NCBI GenBank assembly: GCA_021234155.1 | Contig: JAJEKV010000033.1 | Coordinates: forward strand, 14,515,422 to 14,579,421 | Direction: 5' to 3' | DNA: 64,000 nt | DNA from: Isoetes taiwanensis | Taxonomy: Eukaryota > Streptophyta > Lycopodiopsida > Isoetales > Isoetaceae | Part shown: positions 46,928 through 60,155 of the stretch, in pieces | Numbering within the stretch: position 1 is the stretch's first letter | How the letters are laid out: each line of letters starts with the position of its first letter | The notes under the pieces: generated by a model | Told to the model about the DNA's origin: nothing | The model's database searches: none | The model's input: the letters and a program-made list of their open reading frames with translations, nothing else | Position numbers and translations under genes: made by a program

Positions 46928-49772
46928 AAAGCTCAAAGGGTTCTTCCACGGACCTCCTTGAGAATGACATCCTAGGCAAGGTGAAGGCTCACACGTACAC
47001 AATAGAGTTCCAGAAACGAGGCTTGCCACACTGCCATCTCCTCATGATTATTGAACAAGAAGACAAGATTCGAGACAACGACGCCATTGACAGCATCACA
47101 AGCGTTGAGATACTGGGCCCACAAAACCCCAACTTGCAAGAGAAGGCCATGCGGTCCCCTCAACCCAACTGCTCCTTGCATGAAAGTTACAGAAGGAAAT
47201 CCAACAAAGGAATGCACAAAGGGATTTCCAAAGCCATTTAATGAGAGTACAAGAGTCAACGCGAACGGCTATCCAGAGTACAGAAGACGAGATACATGCC
47301 ACTTCATAAGGGGTGACAGGCCTATTGACAACAGATGGATATTTCCCCACAATCGATGGTTTCTTGAAAAGTACGAGGCACATATCAATGTAGAGCAGTG
47401 CTTCAGTGTCGGTAGCGTGAAGTATATCTACAAGTACATCCACAAGGGGCATGATCGAGCATCCATCAAGGTCACTACAAAACCAACAGGGGAATCCACA
47501 TCCACATTCAATTGGGACGAGGTGGAACAGTACCTTGACACAAGATACATCTCTGCACTTGAAGCCATGTGGAGGCTATACAGGTTCAAGATGCATGGCA
47601 ACTCCCACACAGTACACAGGCTACCTGTTGACCTGCCAAACAACCAAGCTGTCTACAATCAAGAAGGCCACGAAAGAGAAGCCATAGAGCAACAGATGCA
47701 AAAGCGAACAATGCCAACCGCATGGTTTGACCTCAACAAGAATGATCCAAATGCACGTGAATACACTTATCCAGAAATCCCCCAGCACTATAAGTTCACG
47801 AACTAAAAGTCTTGGAAAAAGAGGAAGGGAAAGTTCAAACTCATTACACGTCTGTACAATGTGAGCCCTAAGGACGGTGACCGCTACTACTTCCGCCTCT
47901 TGTTGCTACATATCAAGGGCACAACGAGCTTCGAAGACATGTGCACTATCAACGGAAAACTAATGTTCAACTTTCAAGGAAGCTGCCAAAGACCTCGGCT
48001 TACTGGAAGACGATGCCGAATGGGAGAAGACACTCAAAGATGCAAGCATCTTCCAAATGTCGATGCAGCTACGCCAAACTTTCGCATTCATTTGCCTATA
48101 CAATGACCCACAAGATCCAATGCGGCTATGGGAGCTCTTCAAGGACAGCATGACAGAAGATTACCAACAGCAAATGCCACAAGACCAAGCTTATAACCGC
48201 ACACTACAGGACATCGACAACATCTTCCAGATGAGCGGCTGCACATGCCAGCAACTTGGACTACCAGAACCACGACTAGACCTTCTAGGCAACTCTCAAA
48301 TAAATCGACCTTCGATACAGAAAAGGAGTCGAAAGAAGGACAGGAAAACTATACCAAACTCAACAAGGAGCAGAAGCACATAACTGACATTATCCTCAAT
48401 GCAATCAACCATCATCAAGTCCAATGTATCAATGTCGATGGCCCGGGAGGCACAGGCAACACATTCCTCTTTAATAGTCTAATCAGTATACTAAGAGAAT
48501 GTGGAATTGATTGGCATTGTGTCAGTGGCTTGGACAGGATTTGCCAGCCTCCTCTTGAAGGGAGCACAAACAGTTTATTCGACATTTAAGTTACCACTCA
48601 ACTTGACACAAGAGGCAACCTCTGCACTGCGAGCAACGAGCCAACAAGCAGAGCTACTTAAAAAGGCAAGCATCATGGTCTGGGATGAAATTGGGATGAC
48701 ACACACGCAAGCACTCACTGCCATCGACATGCTTTTACGTGAGATACGCCAGGATGACAGGCCATTTGGCGGAATGATAATGCTCACCGACGCGATTTTT
48801 CGATCTCAGTTGCGTGTGGTCCAGCGTGCAACAAGGACAGAAGTCATCTCGAATTGTGTCAAGAGCAACCCATTGTGGACTAACTTCAAGACCTACAAAC
48901 TGATGCAAAACATGCAGGTCAGAAAAGGAGAGCAAATCTTCTCAAATTGGCTACTACTCTTGGTAATGGGGAACAGATGAACAATGAGCCAGGGCTCGAC
49001 TGTGGTTTGGTGGAGATACCCGAAGAATGCATTGTCGAAGACGACCTGATTGACAACATCTTCAACAAGGAAATTGCGGAGGCAAATATGCACCTGTCGT
49101 ATAACAAGGCCATCCTAACACCAAAGAATGAAGACACGCTAAGGATCAATGATAAGGTCCTCTTAAGGTTGAATGGACAACTCCATATATATATATGAGC
49201 ATAGATGCCATCATTGCAGAAGGCGAAGATGCTACAAGGGATTTTCCAATCGAGTTCATCAACCACTTGACACCTTCTGGCATGCCACCGCATAAGCTAC
49301 ACATCAAGGACGGCGCAATCATCATCCTACTCAGAAACATGAACCCAAAAAGGCTGGTCTCTGCAACGGCACCCGCCTTCGCGTCATCAAAGCACACCCA
49401 AGGATCATAGATGCAAAGATAATCACAGGCAACTATAAAGGAACAGGAGTCCTCATACCAAGAATAACCTTAGAACCATCAGACAACGACCTCCTCCCCT
49501 TCAAGCGAATACAGTTCTCCGTGTGACTCGCATTCTCAATGACCATAAACAAGTTACAAGGCCAGTCCATGACCTCCGTTGGCATCTACCTACCAACGCC
49601 AGTCTTCACACATGGTCAACTCTATGTCGCATTCTCAAGATGCACCAACGGAGCATCTTGAGACACCTCAAGGCAAGGAGCACTGCTAAAACATAATAGG
49701 AGGTTCACTCCAAATGTAGTCTACAAAGAGATTCTACGGGATGAAATAACCCCTAAACTTCTATATATTTAA
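46928..49772 (+). pseudogene. Helitron Rep (HUH) and PIF1 helicase
   Basis: Continues from 37628. HUH motif LPHCHLL at 47022-47040 and tyrosine motif KYIYKYIHKGHD at 47420-47455 define the rolling-circle Rep nuclease. After linkers (47861-48300) a PIF1 helicase follows: Walker A reads GPGGTGNT (48440-48463), so the essential lysine is asparagine; Walker B reads IMVWDEIGM; later IRLQF-like and [19 protein letters not shown]-type blocks near 49550-49640 and NVVYKEILRDE before the stop. Several frame changes (47806, 48590, 48980, 49200) confirm a dead copy. Confidence 0.9.
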
Positions 49773-50230
49773 TACCCATCAACTCTGGGCACCATTACTA
49801 TGTTTGGATAATAAAACATAGATAGATTTTCAACATAATTTTGTGAACGCATTACTTCACATTTTTCTCATTGTGGTCAAAACATTTACAAACTTCAAAC
49901 ACACGAAACGATCACAAAAGATGAACAATCACATGTAAAGCCCACCATCGGTGGGAAATTTACTACTTTAATCATAAGATTTGGGATGGATGTTATATAG
50001 AGTGACTTTAAAGGGCCCACGGGCTCCATAGATCCTAAAGCAAGTGTGAGTCAAAAAAAAAAAAAAAAAAAAAGAGAGAGAGAGAAAAAAAGGAAAAAGA
50101 GAGAAGGTTCAAGATGTGGACCTGTGATCATAACGTGTAATGCTTTACAATTCTTGTACAACGCATTTCTTTTCCAACCATTAGGCTTTTTTAATAGGAT
50201 ATAGTGGAATTAATTGATATACATTGAATT
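49773..50230. other. Non-coding, with (A)n(AG)n run
   Basis: Contains a poly-A then GAGAGA run at about 50058-50100, and a small hairpin CCCACC-atc-GGTGGG near 49946. Possibly the Helitron 3' end and an adjoining retroposon tail; no gene. Confidence 0.5.
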
Positions 50231-50920
50231 TCATCCGCACTCTGCAACAAGCTTGTTCAGTTTCCCATCCAATTCTAATGTATATATCCCAATGTCACAG
50301 GCACCAACATATAATCTAAGGTCCTCTACTTCCAAAGCCTCCTTCTGCATTAGTGCACTAGCAAAGACATTTGACATGAGAACATAAGCACCACCGCAGC
50401 ATGGGTCCAAAGCTACAATTTCATTGAAACAACATTTTCCAAGCTCAACATCACTGTACATTCTGCATGCAGTAAGGAAAGATATCCAATCCATGATATA
50501 GCCTTCAATGTTATCACTTCGGACCGTAGTTCTAAGAAACATTTCTGCCGCACTTAGAAAACTTGCTTGGCATAGGATTTACTAATGCAATACAATGGAA
50601 ATTAGTTGGTGCAATGCCATGATCTTCAATCATAGATATGGTATTTATGCGCTTCTACAAAGCCACCATAACTGCAGGCAACAAGGATATGGGTAAATAA
50701 TGCATCATTTGGCATCATACCCTCTTGCTGCATCTTCTCAAAGCATTGTAAAGCCAAAAGAGCCTCGCCATTTGGGCATATCCTACTACCATTGAACCTC
50801 AAGAGACCACGTCTTGTATTGCCAATTTACCAAACGCTTCGTCAGCTTCCTGTAGACTTCCACATTTGGCATACATGTCCATTAAGGTGCTACCTATTAC
50901 AACATCTGTCTGAATCTGAA
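50231..50920 (-). pseudogene. PPR protein C-terminal remnant with E domain
   Basis: Minus frame 50542-50231 reads FLTACRMYSDVELGKCCFNE, LDPCCGGAYVLMSNVFAS and EVEDLR, the E-type end of PLS-class PPR proteins. Upstream (about 50900-50620) are broken PPR motifs such as FEKMQQEGMMPNDALFTHIL and SYGGFVEA. No complete repeat array or start. Confidence 0.82.
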
Positions 50921-50999
50921 TTCTGATTGTATTTTCATGGATGACCCTGCCGTTAACTGACATTATTTCAACTTGTAGAAAGAAGATAGGGATGTGAAA

Positions 51000-51823
51000 A
51001 GATAAATGACACCATGATTATTCCAGACTGCTGGCCAAAGAATTGTGCAGAGAATCAATGCAACAAAAGATCTCAAGGATCTTTTCACAGGAAGATACAT
51101 CCTTGGCATACCCAAACCCTCATACATGATAGGAACTTCTGTACTCAGCAAGAATGCCCTGCAAGACAATAATATGATTATGAACACTCAATATTGATAT
51201 GTACATCAATTATTAAAGAGGAAAAGAGTAAGGTCTCAACAACACAATTTTAAAACAAAATGCAAAGTCCTTTATCGTTTTTCCCTCTCATTCTGCCCTC
51301 TAGTAGTTTCATCTGCCATCTTTATTGGCAAGAGCTTCGTCTCTTCAAACAAAGTCTCGCAGTAAAAAGTGGTTGGAGCCTACAGTATTATAGCATGTAG
51401 TATTGAGCATGCAAGATCAAATATGAGCGGTGTCTTGTTGGCCAGTATACATTCAATAGCTGCTGCAAATCGAAACACCAATGTGGAAAGCATCTGTAGG
51501 CACATTGAGAGGTGACATTACCTGAAGCATTCATAAATCAGTCCTTAGTCTCTTCAACGAAGCATGTGTTCTGTACACCCTTCTACCTTGAAAAAAACTT
51601 GCTTCCAAGCACAAACATCAAGAATGCTAGCTATGTCGTGCATCAAGATCTATACAAAGCTTGTAAATGGAGTATGCTTGCTAATATTGCATATGTTTAT
51701 AACTGCAGCCATGTTTTCTCATCGCAACAAATGCCTTCAAATGCTTGAAATTCTAGTTCTCTTGTTTTCTTATGCATTGTGCTCTGTACAGACTCAACTG
51801 ACTCGGTCAAGGACGCTAAGGTC
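51000..51823. other. No recognisable gene
   Basis: Only short frames seen. Confidence 0.5.
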
Positions 51824-51972
51824 GATAACGTCCTCCCCTCGGCATTATGGCCCATCAAAATGGCCTCATGGCCATGTGGGCAGGAAATTCCTCGGCCACA
51901 TTCGGGATTTCCTACCCACATGGCCGCTCAGCCATTTTCCTAGACCATAATGCCTCTTGGGAGGATGTTATC
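51824..51972. mobile_element. Foldback / MITE-like hairpin
   Basis: Arm 51824-51891 (GATAACGTCCTCCC... GTGGGCAGGAAATTCC) is the inverse of arm 51905-51972 over about 68 bp with scattered mismatches, leaving a loop of ~13 bases. No coding capacity. Confidence 0.85.
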
Positions 51973-54296
51973 TAGCCCATCACATAGGATAGGAAATTTT
52001 GTATAGACGTTATAAGTAGGTCATTGTTGCAACGTGAATGCATGTCTTAAAATAGATTCAACCTTTAGATTGACCGGAATGTTAGGTTAAATGCAGGAGC
52101 GAACAAAAAAAAGAAAGAAAGAAATAGTTTCGTCAATGGTGACAGTACAATAAGAGCGAAAGGCAAATACTCAAAATAGAATGCTTTCAAGTTTCTCGGA
52201 GTTAGAAAATCTTGGCGCACGATGGCACTGTTCTTGGTCGGATAAGGCAGCAGCCGCCCTCCTCTTCACCGACTGGTACAGCAGAGGAATTGAGAAGGGA
52301 AATCGTATTTTTTGAGGCTAGCAGGGCCTGATTTTTTGCTTACCAGAAGCAAGAGAAGGAAAGACCTGCTGAAGCTTTGCAAATCTATTCTTTTCGGCGG
52401 CATTTTTGTAGTAGGTAATCCTCTAACAAGGTTTTGTTCTTTGGTGCTTTGCACCATATCTTAAATAGACACGCTGAAATGGTAGATCCATTTGGATGCC
52501 GACCTATAAGGTTAAGAATGAAGGCTGCAAGAATAGGTAAGGATGAAATTTTGCATTCTTTTTTCAGCAGGAGATATATAAATCTGTTCTTCTGAAAGAA
52601 AATTAACTATGGCCCTTTCTTTCCACTCTTTCTTGCTAGCAGAAAGATCCAGTCTCTAGAATTGATGATCAGAAAGATTCTTTGTCAGGGAAGTTACAAA
52701 ATTTGCAATCTTGAGGGAGAAATGAATTTCTCAATATGCAATAGTGATGGAGATTATTTTTGTTAAGTCTACCTAGGGATGAGCTCCTAGAGAATGGGCT
52801 TCATGTTCCAAAAGACTCCATGTTGGAATTGCAACTTGAGAATTTTGTGCAGAATTTGTTGAAGAATTTGAGACATTCCCAATAATGCAGCATTGATGGA
52901 TGTTATCTTTGTTAAATCTACCTAGGGATGAGCTCCTAAAAGAATGGGCTTTATGTTTTTAAGTTTCCTTGTCAGTGTAGAGCTAGGGGCCTTGTACTGC
53001 TAAGCAAGGCTGCTTCGATGCATTAACAAACTCCGGGCTTCTCAAGTTTGTGTTATTCAGGTCAGTTCTTTGACAGTTGTCATTTCGTGAGCTTTTTGGC
53101 TACTTTGGGTCATCATGCATATTTCTGGTTACGACGTGGATAGAGAAATACGTGCTTTTCAAGAGTATTAGCTACCAGAGCATTCATATCTATTTGCTTC
53201 TAGAGCAATTAATAATTTTCTGCAAATAGGGGATGAAGATGTTGAGATTACTCTTGTAATAATCCTCTATTAGCATGAAAACTGTACTTTTCTTATTATA
53301 TAATATAAAAAGTTCTGTTCCCTTAAAAAAATAAAAATAAATAAGAGTGAAGCATCGACTATATGATATATGATGTTCCAGTTGTTGTTGCTGCAGGTGT
53401 AGCCCTTGGTGGCACATCAAATGAGACATACTTGCCGCAATTATGGCAGCACTATACCTTTGAATTGGAGCAAGTGTCATGAGAAAACCCACAAAGCAAA
53501 GGTGCGAAGTGTGTCATGAAGATTCCGACTACGTCCAGATGGAGGGCCGACTCATCAAACACCCTCGTCATCAAATAATCACAAACACCCACATCAACAA
53601 ACAATCTCATACTCGAGTCATCAATCATATATCTCAAGGCAAGTCTCAAAGTATATCACAAGACACTAAGGCCATATACAACCACCAATATGCATCTCAA
53701 CACACACCCAAACCAAGCACAAAAGCGGATACACATGCAACTAAAAGGTGGTCACAAATTTGGTACGTGGCAATGTCATATACCAGCATTTTTTGATGTG
53801 GCGCGACACCAATATGACATGGCAAAAATGGGACAATTTTTTTTTTTTTTTGGTTGAAAAAGCCACACTTTAACACAGTGGCGGTCACCTATGTCATGGT
53901 CTATTTTACGACTGCACATGTGAACCTAGCCTTAGGGTTCGCTAGAGTGTGCACTTCAACAATAGTAATAGAGTTTTTTCTCACTTGACGAAGAAGATGT
54001 TATTGATGGCACTAGCTTTTTCCTTGGTTGGCTCCATGCTAAATCATGGATTTCCATGGTCTCTTCTCGATTTTTTATTGACGATCTTTGGATTGCAACC
54101 ATGCAATGCATGTTGCTCATATATTTCGTGCATGTCCTCTCCATGAATATTTCGATTCTCTCTAAGAATTAGCTTTTCGATGTCGTAAGATAGCCTTATC
54201 AAGCTAACCATTAGGAGGATCGTGCTCTTCTGGACTGGATTATTGACATGGTAATTCCAAGGCCTTTGACTTTTGTGTTTTCCTCTTTGCAAACTC
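51973..54296. other. No gene; tandem duplication and retroposon-like tail
   Basis: A phrase with CTACCTAGGGATGAGCTCCT occurs twice (about 52772 and 52919), showing a ~150-bp duplication. 53240-53335 ends in TTCCCTTAAAAAAATAAAAAT and resembles a retroposon 3' tail. No supported coding region. Confidence 0.5.
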
Positions 54297-54310
54297 AAAT
54301 CAATGCAAAG

Positions 54311-56231
54311 ATCCCCGCATCTACTGTCGTAGAAAAATCCCCGCATCTGCTGGGCGCCCATGCTTCTGGCGCCCAGGGCTGCTGATGCTTTTTCGTGTAA
54401 CTTATGGATCCGGGCTCTGTTTGTGATGATCTTTAGCTCGTTGGACAGCTTGTTCTAAGGGCTTTCTACCAGTATCACTTTTGTTAGCTTTTTCTTACAG
54501 CTTAGGGGCCGGATTGGGCCTCTTCAATTTCGGCCACTTTTTGAGATATGGTGGTTTCTGCATCCCATGCAATAGATCTAGAAGGAGCTTTTCCTCCTCT
54601 GCAAGGTTTTGTGCCGACTTCAAATTTTAAGCTCATCTTTGGTGCCCGGACATCATCCGATTCATTTAAAAAAGTCTCATATCAAAGATTTAGTGAATGG
54701 ATCTCAGAAGATGTACCTAGTGCCTCTAGAAAAGCTAGAGTGTCATTTTGCTGCAGTGGTGTTGTCCGAGGGGAGTAAGGAAGAGTTATCATCAATTTTA
54801 GATACATCAAAGCTCGAAATTTCGGCTCCAACAACAATTACCTTCGATGACATATTTTATCGGCCCGATTGTCAAATTTGTTGCAGCAAGCTTCTCGGTA
54901 TTCCCGTGGTTGAGGTGGACCATCATCGCGCATCTTAAGTGTGCCGAGAACTTATCTTCTGTCGCGGTCCTTGGCTATTTTCTATGGAGGTTATTTAGAT
55001 TTCTCACGCATTTAGGTGTGTGGTTATCTCTCGTCTTTTGCGGCATCTTCAACTTTCTCCTTTTCAATCCATCAAGTTATTGGCAAAAAACTTTGTCCTG
55101 ATTATGTTTGATAATAGTGATACAGTGGAGTCTTTGGTGTCTAGAGGGATTGATCCTATTGGTGGGGAGTATATAATGTACCAATATTATTCCCCGGCTT
55201 TACACCGTGCACGTTTCAGTGCTTTAAAGATGCCTTGCTGGTTTTCAATATCAAATCTTCCTCCAGATTTAATGGCTCATCAGTTCTTATCATCATCTGG
55301 ACTTGGGGTTCATATTTCACATTCTATCATGAATGGCCCAAGGATTTGTGTTTCTATGCCGATTGGATTCGCCTTTACCGAGTGTATAGTGGTTAAAAGT
55401 GGTCCTTGGTATAAGAAATTGGATCTTAAGCTTTTGAATGGACCGAATTGGCTCGCTTATTTCGATAAAGAGGCTTTTTTGGCTTTCATAGAGGCCCCTC
55501 GTGTATCTCAAGCTTCATTAAACCTTACGCTTTATCTCGGGTTCAAGTTCATGGTGTTAATTACGCACCTACTCATGATCAACCTATGCGGTTGTTTTAC
55601 ACTCCTCGGCTATGGAAGTTGATTTACATCCGGCCCAATGGCATCGTCTTTAGCTCCATCCTCTCGCATCTATTGTTCCTTTTTACCGCAAGGTGATGTT
55701 TCTAGGAGTGAAGTTGATATCGTCTAGCTCCAACGACGTTGTCTCTAGCACCTAAGTATCGCCTATTGTTCTGCATTTGTACCTTCACATGCACCTATTG
55801 TTCCCTTTATTCCTCAAGGTGACACTTCTTCTTCTCCTGATACGTCTAAGATAGTTATGGATGATTGTCCTAATAGTCCGAGTAATAGAGCGTTATGGCA
55901 ACATGCCACTTGGAAAAAGGTTGCCAGGATGGGGTCTCGTGCAAGGAAGAGGTCAAAGAAGGTATGTCGTGAGGCCCCTGCGCGTCATAATCTCCAGAGT
56001 TCAGATAATACGATGTCTAGTAATGATTGTATTGATGTGGTAGAACATGCTGATTGTGATGAGGCTATTAAACGCCTCAAGATGGTACAAGATATTTGAT
56101 TATGTACTGTGTATGGGTGGTTTTGCTTAGGGGACTTCGTAGTCCTCTAGGTTTTGAGTCCCATTTCACAGACCTCTTGTATGTTTCTTGATTTTTTCAT
56201 GAATAATAGACTGCCGTCCTTCAACAAAAAA
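54311..56231 (+). mobile_element. ORF1-only LINE with target duplication
   Basis: Flanked by AAATCAATGCAAAG (54297-54310) and AAATCAATGCATAAG (56232-56246), a target duplication of about 14 bp with one indel. It has a GC-rich 5' end with a repeated ATCCCCGCATCT, an ORF1-like coding region (54548-56099), a short 3' region and a poly-A tail after GTCCTTCAAC. The 3' end resembles that of the reverse-transcriptase LINE ending near 62603 (GTCCTTCAA). No ORF2 is present. Confidence 0.8.
54548..56099 (+). pseudogene. LINE ORF1 (DUF4283-type), frame-broken
   Basis: Starts at ATG 54548 (LEGAFPPLQGFVPTSNFKLI). Frames shift near 54770, 54900 and 55020. The 55020-55622 block has LIMFDNSDTVESLVSRGIDP, KMPCWFSISNLPPDLM and GPRICVSMPIGFAFTECIVV, the pattern of the DUF4283 region in plant LINE ORF1 proteins, which bind RNA. 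It ends with a basic segment (SRARKRSKKVC) at 55857-56099. I do not see a zinc knuckle. Confidence 0.75.
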
Positions 56232-56246
56232 AAATCAATGCATAAG

Positions 56247-57099
56247 TTCCAATACTTATTTCCATGTATGCAGGATAAATAAGGTGAGAATAGAATAGAA
56301 TAGAATAGAAAAGCCTTAATGTTTGTGCTTCCTCTTTGTTCTTTCACCATATTTTAAGCTATGTTCTTTGCCTCCTCGTATGCCATATCGTTCGTTATGC
56401 TCTTGCCTTTCTAGGTTTGTGAAAGAAGTGGCCAGCTTAAGTTTTCATGCATGTTTTATCTTTAATACATGCACCATGATTTCTGATCTCAACAACCAAG
56501 ATTTCCTTAATTTGATATTATTCCATCATTTTGAATTGTATAAATAGTAATAAACCCAATTTCAACACATATGGAATTGCATGTAAATAACTTTTATTAC
56601 CAATCTTAATTCTAACATGTCTCACATTACAAGTTAACATTTAGTTAAATACAAGCCTATATTCCACATAGTAAAGTACATGTAACTCATAACATTTATC
56701 CTCATAAACAATGAAAGTAATCACCTAGGAGTTCTATTATCCTTCTTCAATTAACTCTCGTACAAAATTTTTCTTTTTCGACTATCTTGCCCAATGACAA
56801 TAGAACTTTACCCTTCACAGAGATTAGAAGCTTCATGTTCCCTTTTCTCGAATCTATGTTGCCCTTTCTGGAGTTCCATGGGATCAACACAAAACTTATT
56901 TTCACCCATTGGGGCAAATCACATGCATCATACCCTAATGCTTTCTGAAACAATCTTTATAGCCCTCGTTTTCAGTACTTGCTCCTTTTTCACTTACTGG
57001 GCACCATCAATTCACATGCACCTTATTCTTTTAGGGTTATTAGCTTCTCTACAAATGCCAGAAATTGTATACCCTAACCAAATAAAATAAGTATCTTCA
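56247..57099. other. No recognisable gene
   Basis: AT-rich with short frames only; includes a small AATAG repeat run at 56293-56310. Confidence 0.5.
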
Positions 57100-57984
57100 T
57101 CATTTGGCATAACGATCAAATATTGGTTATCCATCAGATCCATCTTAGCATCATAACGAGCAAGTCCACCATAATACCTGGGGCGCTCCCTTTTAGACTC
57201 CTCCTCCTCCTCCTCCTCCTCCTCCCATCTTCAAACTCCTTTGTCATCAAGTGGATTGGCTGCTGATCAGGTTGGAATTGACGATGGTCAAGCTTCCATC
57301 GTCTTTGAGGTAGCCAACCCTCTTTAAGAACACTCTTGCTTGTGTTCAAACTCTCCAAAAGTATATGAACTATACTCCAATGCTTTATAAGTGCTACACT
57401 TCATGCTCTTCTCTCTTGTTTATTTGCTAAGGATTTTTTCCAATGCTTTATACATTCCATTATGCCTTCCATAGTCCGCCCACATTCCTTCACTTCTTGG
57501 TTTCATAACCTTAGGCTTTCCCCTTTGGCACCATTGGGTCACCTCTCAAATCCTTTTTCCAAATTAATACATCCTTGTCTTTCGATTTTCACACAGGATC
57601 TCCAGCCCTCATCTTCTATTGCATTACTGGCTTAATTACCTAAAACCCAAATTGCAACATAGCATTATGTCCAATAAAGTCTTCATGATTATAACCCTCT
57701 ATAAAATCTTTTCAATTGGGACTTCTTGTATGAATGAACCAATAGGAGAAGGTGAAAAACACTGCTTTAATAGCTCCCAAAGTCTTGGATAAGTGGTCAT
57801 CATTTTTTTGCGATTTGATCATATAATGCCCAATCATTATATCTATGTCTTCATAAGTGTGGTCAAGCATTAAGTAACCAACATAGACCACTTCAAACAC
57901 TCCAACCCATGTAAGATATGACAAGTATGCAAATAAGTATCTATGTTTATTATGGCCAACGCAATTGTCAAGTTGCAAGAGCAA
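57100..57984 (-). pseudogene. DUF7869 transposase C-terminal fragment
   Basis: Minus frame 57984-57712 reads LQLDNCVGHNKHRYLFAYLS, GVFEVVYVGYLMLDHTYEDI, D, the hallmark of DUF7869 proteins (LDN-x3-NKN and GHTHEDID, here DHTYEDID). Downstream frames continue with VMQYKMRAGDPVWK-like and KGKA blocks, then a CCTCCT-derived Gly-rich run near 57200. It is a different family member from the one at 797-3863. Confidence 0.85.
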
Positions 57985-59003
57985 GTTCTTGGGTAGTCGT
58001 TATCCCGATATTGGGTTCAGGGTATTAAAGAGTGGCTAAAATTCGCCAAATGGCTATTTTTTACACCTTTAGTCAAATTTTGTGGCTAAAGTTAATAAAG
58101 ATCATTTTTTGAAGAAAAAAGATAATTTAGCCATTACAAAAGGGAAAAAATTTTGGACACCTAGAGTTTAGCCAAGATTGGCTACATCATGGCATACTAA
58201 ATCGCCTTTTTTGAAGCTGATTAGATGCACCCTGATCAATTCAAATAGCCATGCTGAATCCATTCAGGGACCTCTTTAATTTAGAAATCGTCATTAGCTA
58301 TATCAATCATGCTTTGATGGATATTGAATTTGAATCTATAAGTCGTTTAGGTTAAAGATTATGAAGAATGTTACGTAGTGAGCATTTTAAGCTCTAAGTA
58401 GTAGTGTTTTATTCTTGCAATTGTTAATCTTATAGGGCTCTATGCACCAAGTTAGCCACTTAGATGCATTTGACCCTGACATAAATACATGTGTTCCCTC
58501 GAATGGTCTTATTTGCTCCAAGGTTATGAATTGTACTTTGAATCTTTTATTATTGTTTTGTAATGGAAGCATATTGAATCAGTTGTCGTTCATGTGGTAA
58601 GGAATGCTCAGAATTTGAAGTTAAATAGTTGCATTTTAGCCACCAACCAAGAAAAATTCGCCAATATAAGAATTTCATATCATATAAATTTTACATTTTA
58701 GCCAAGTGGGAAGATAATTAAAGGGTTTTATTTTATCGAATTTTGCCTAATAAAAATTTATGAATTTTTATTTTCAATAAGTTTAGCCAACCTTAATTTG
58801 AATAGAAGAATATTTTGGACCCTTAAAATTTACCCTGATTGGGTTTACAAGAATTGCAAATATTGATCCATTTCTCCTTTCTATATGGTAAAATCCTCTA
58901 ATTCCATAGGAGCAGTATCATGGAAAGCCTTGAAGAGATGTTGCGATGGCCGAAAAGAAGTCCTCTGACTACCAACAATTTGGCTGGATATCGTCGGTAT
59001 CAC
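57985..59003. other. No recognisable gene
   Basis: AT-rich; short frames only. Confidence 0.5.
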
Positions 59004-60155
59004 CTATGGCTCCCATCCCCTAGTATTAGGAAATCGAGATGATGTCGTCTCAACTAGGAATATGTTTGTTTTCACGTTGGCGAGCGGGTTTTTATTAAAA
59101 CCATGTTCCAAACTGCACAAATGCAATGCTACCAACATAAAATTTTGGGCCATCACCCATAACTCTAATGTAAAATAGTCATGATGCACTGTTCCCTGGC
59201 CATGAACTATGAATCCAGCTAACGATATCTGTAATAAGAAGGATCTTGCAACAGATTTTAGTATAGCCCTAAATTAAGGCAAACAGGTCTTCTGCTGATC
59301 CATCTTGTCATGAATGATGCATAGAACATTCTCTGGTTCCGTTGTAGATAAGCATCTCCATATCCAGTATATTGATCGACATGACAGTTGCTCCATTGCA
59401 TGAATTCTCATTTCTTTACGAACAACTGATCCTTCCACCTCATGCTTCGGTTTCTCGAGCTTCTTTAGCAATTCAATGCATATATTGCACTTTTTATAAG
59501 TTGTTATGTTGCATGCTTTTCACATCTGAAAAATGTTTGGTCCAGAGCTTGTTGAATGCTGATTGTGAAAACTTGTTTATTCTCATTTCCTTTAAAAGAT
59601 TGTTGATCATTTGTAAAACCACTTTCTGCATGAAATATACAGGCAATATTGGAACTAATTTTCTGCACCCATCTTCATCAACCGCGCTTTTGTGAGGCAT
59701 GCGCTTAGCATGATAATTAACAAACTTCGCGAATAGACTCTGAATGTTCTTGAAATAAACATTGTGCAGGCTCATACAATGAGATCCATCTTGTGCTCAC
59801 AGTTTTTAAAAGCTTATTGCCTTTAGTTAGACCGGCTGCCAGCTTTTTGAACTTCGAAAATCTGCACTACACTACATCAGAATCTCATTATCATGGAAAC
59901 GAAAGAAGAAATGATAAAAGAGATAATACCTAAAAAGAAAGAAAGTATAATTCTTCTTTAGTAAATTCTCAAACTTCTTGATATAAAACTTATCAACAAT
60001 CTTATATGCCAAATTCATTCTGTGCGCAATGCAATGGATGCTAAGCACATAAGGTGCCAAACTTGTTTGGATTTTTACACTGAAGCCATTTCGGCATCTT
60101 TGGATAAAAAAGCAACCATCTAGGTCTATACAAACAAGTTTCTTTGCAATATCAC
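59004..60155 (-). pseudogene. hAT-like (DUF4371-type) protein, C-terminal part
   Basis: Minus frames from 60155 down: DIAKKLVCIDLDGCFFIQRC, SIHCIAHRMNLAYKIVDKF (60174-59990), then LHNVYFKNIQSLFAKFVNYH (59775-59494), then 59471-59274, then 59189-59004 (YFTLELWVMAQNFMLVALH). HCIAHRMNLA is the signature of hAT-derived DUF4371-type proteins. The N-terminal part lies at 62605-62990, separated by a LINE. Confidence 0.75.

Larger units (their letters stand above)
36324..49772 (+). mobile_element. Helitron, interrupted by two other transposons
   Basis: A single Rep-helicase protein can be followed in three blocks: 36324-36418, 36651-37628 and 46928-49772, stop TAA at 49770-49772. The gaps are a ~232-bp MITE-like insertion and a 9.3-kb TIR transposon. 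The true 5' TC and 3' CTRR ends were not located; a 6-bp-stem hairpin CCCACC-atc-GGTGGG at about 49946 is a weak candidate for the 3' structure. Confidence 0.88.

Noticed and set aside
57190-57230. Gly-rich coding repeat from the CCT run
   Set aside because: Simple (CCT)n microsatellite within a decayed transposase tail.
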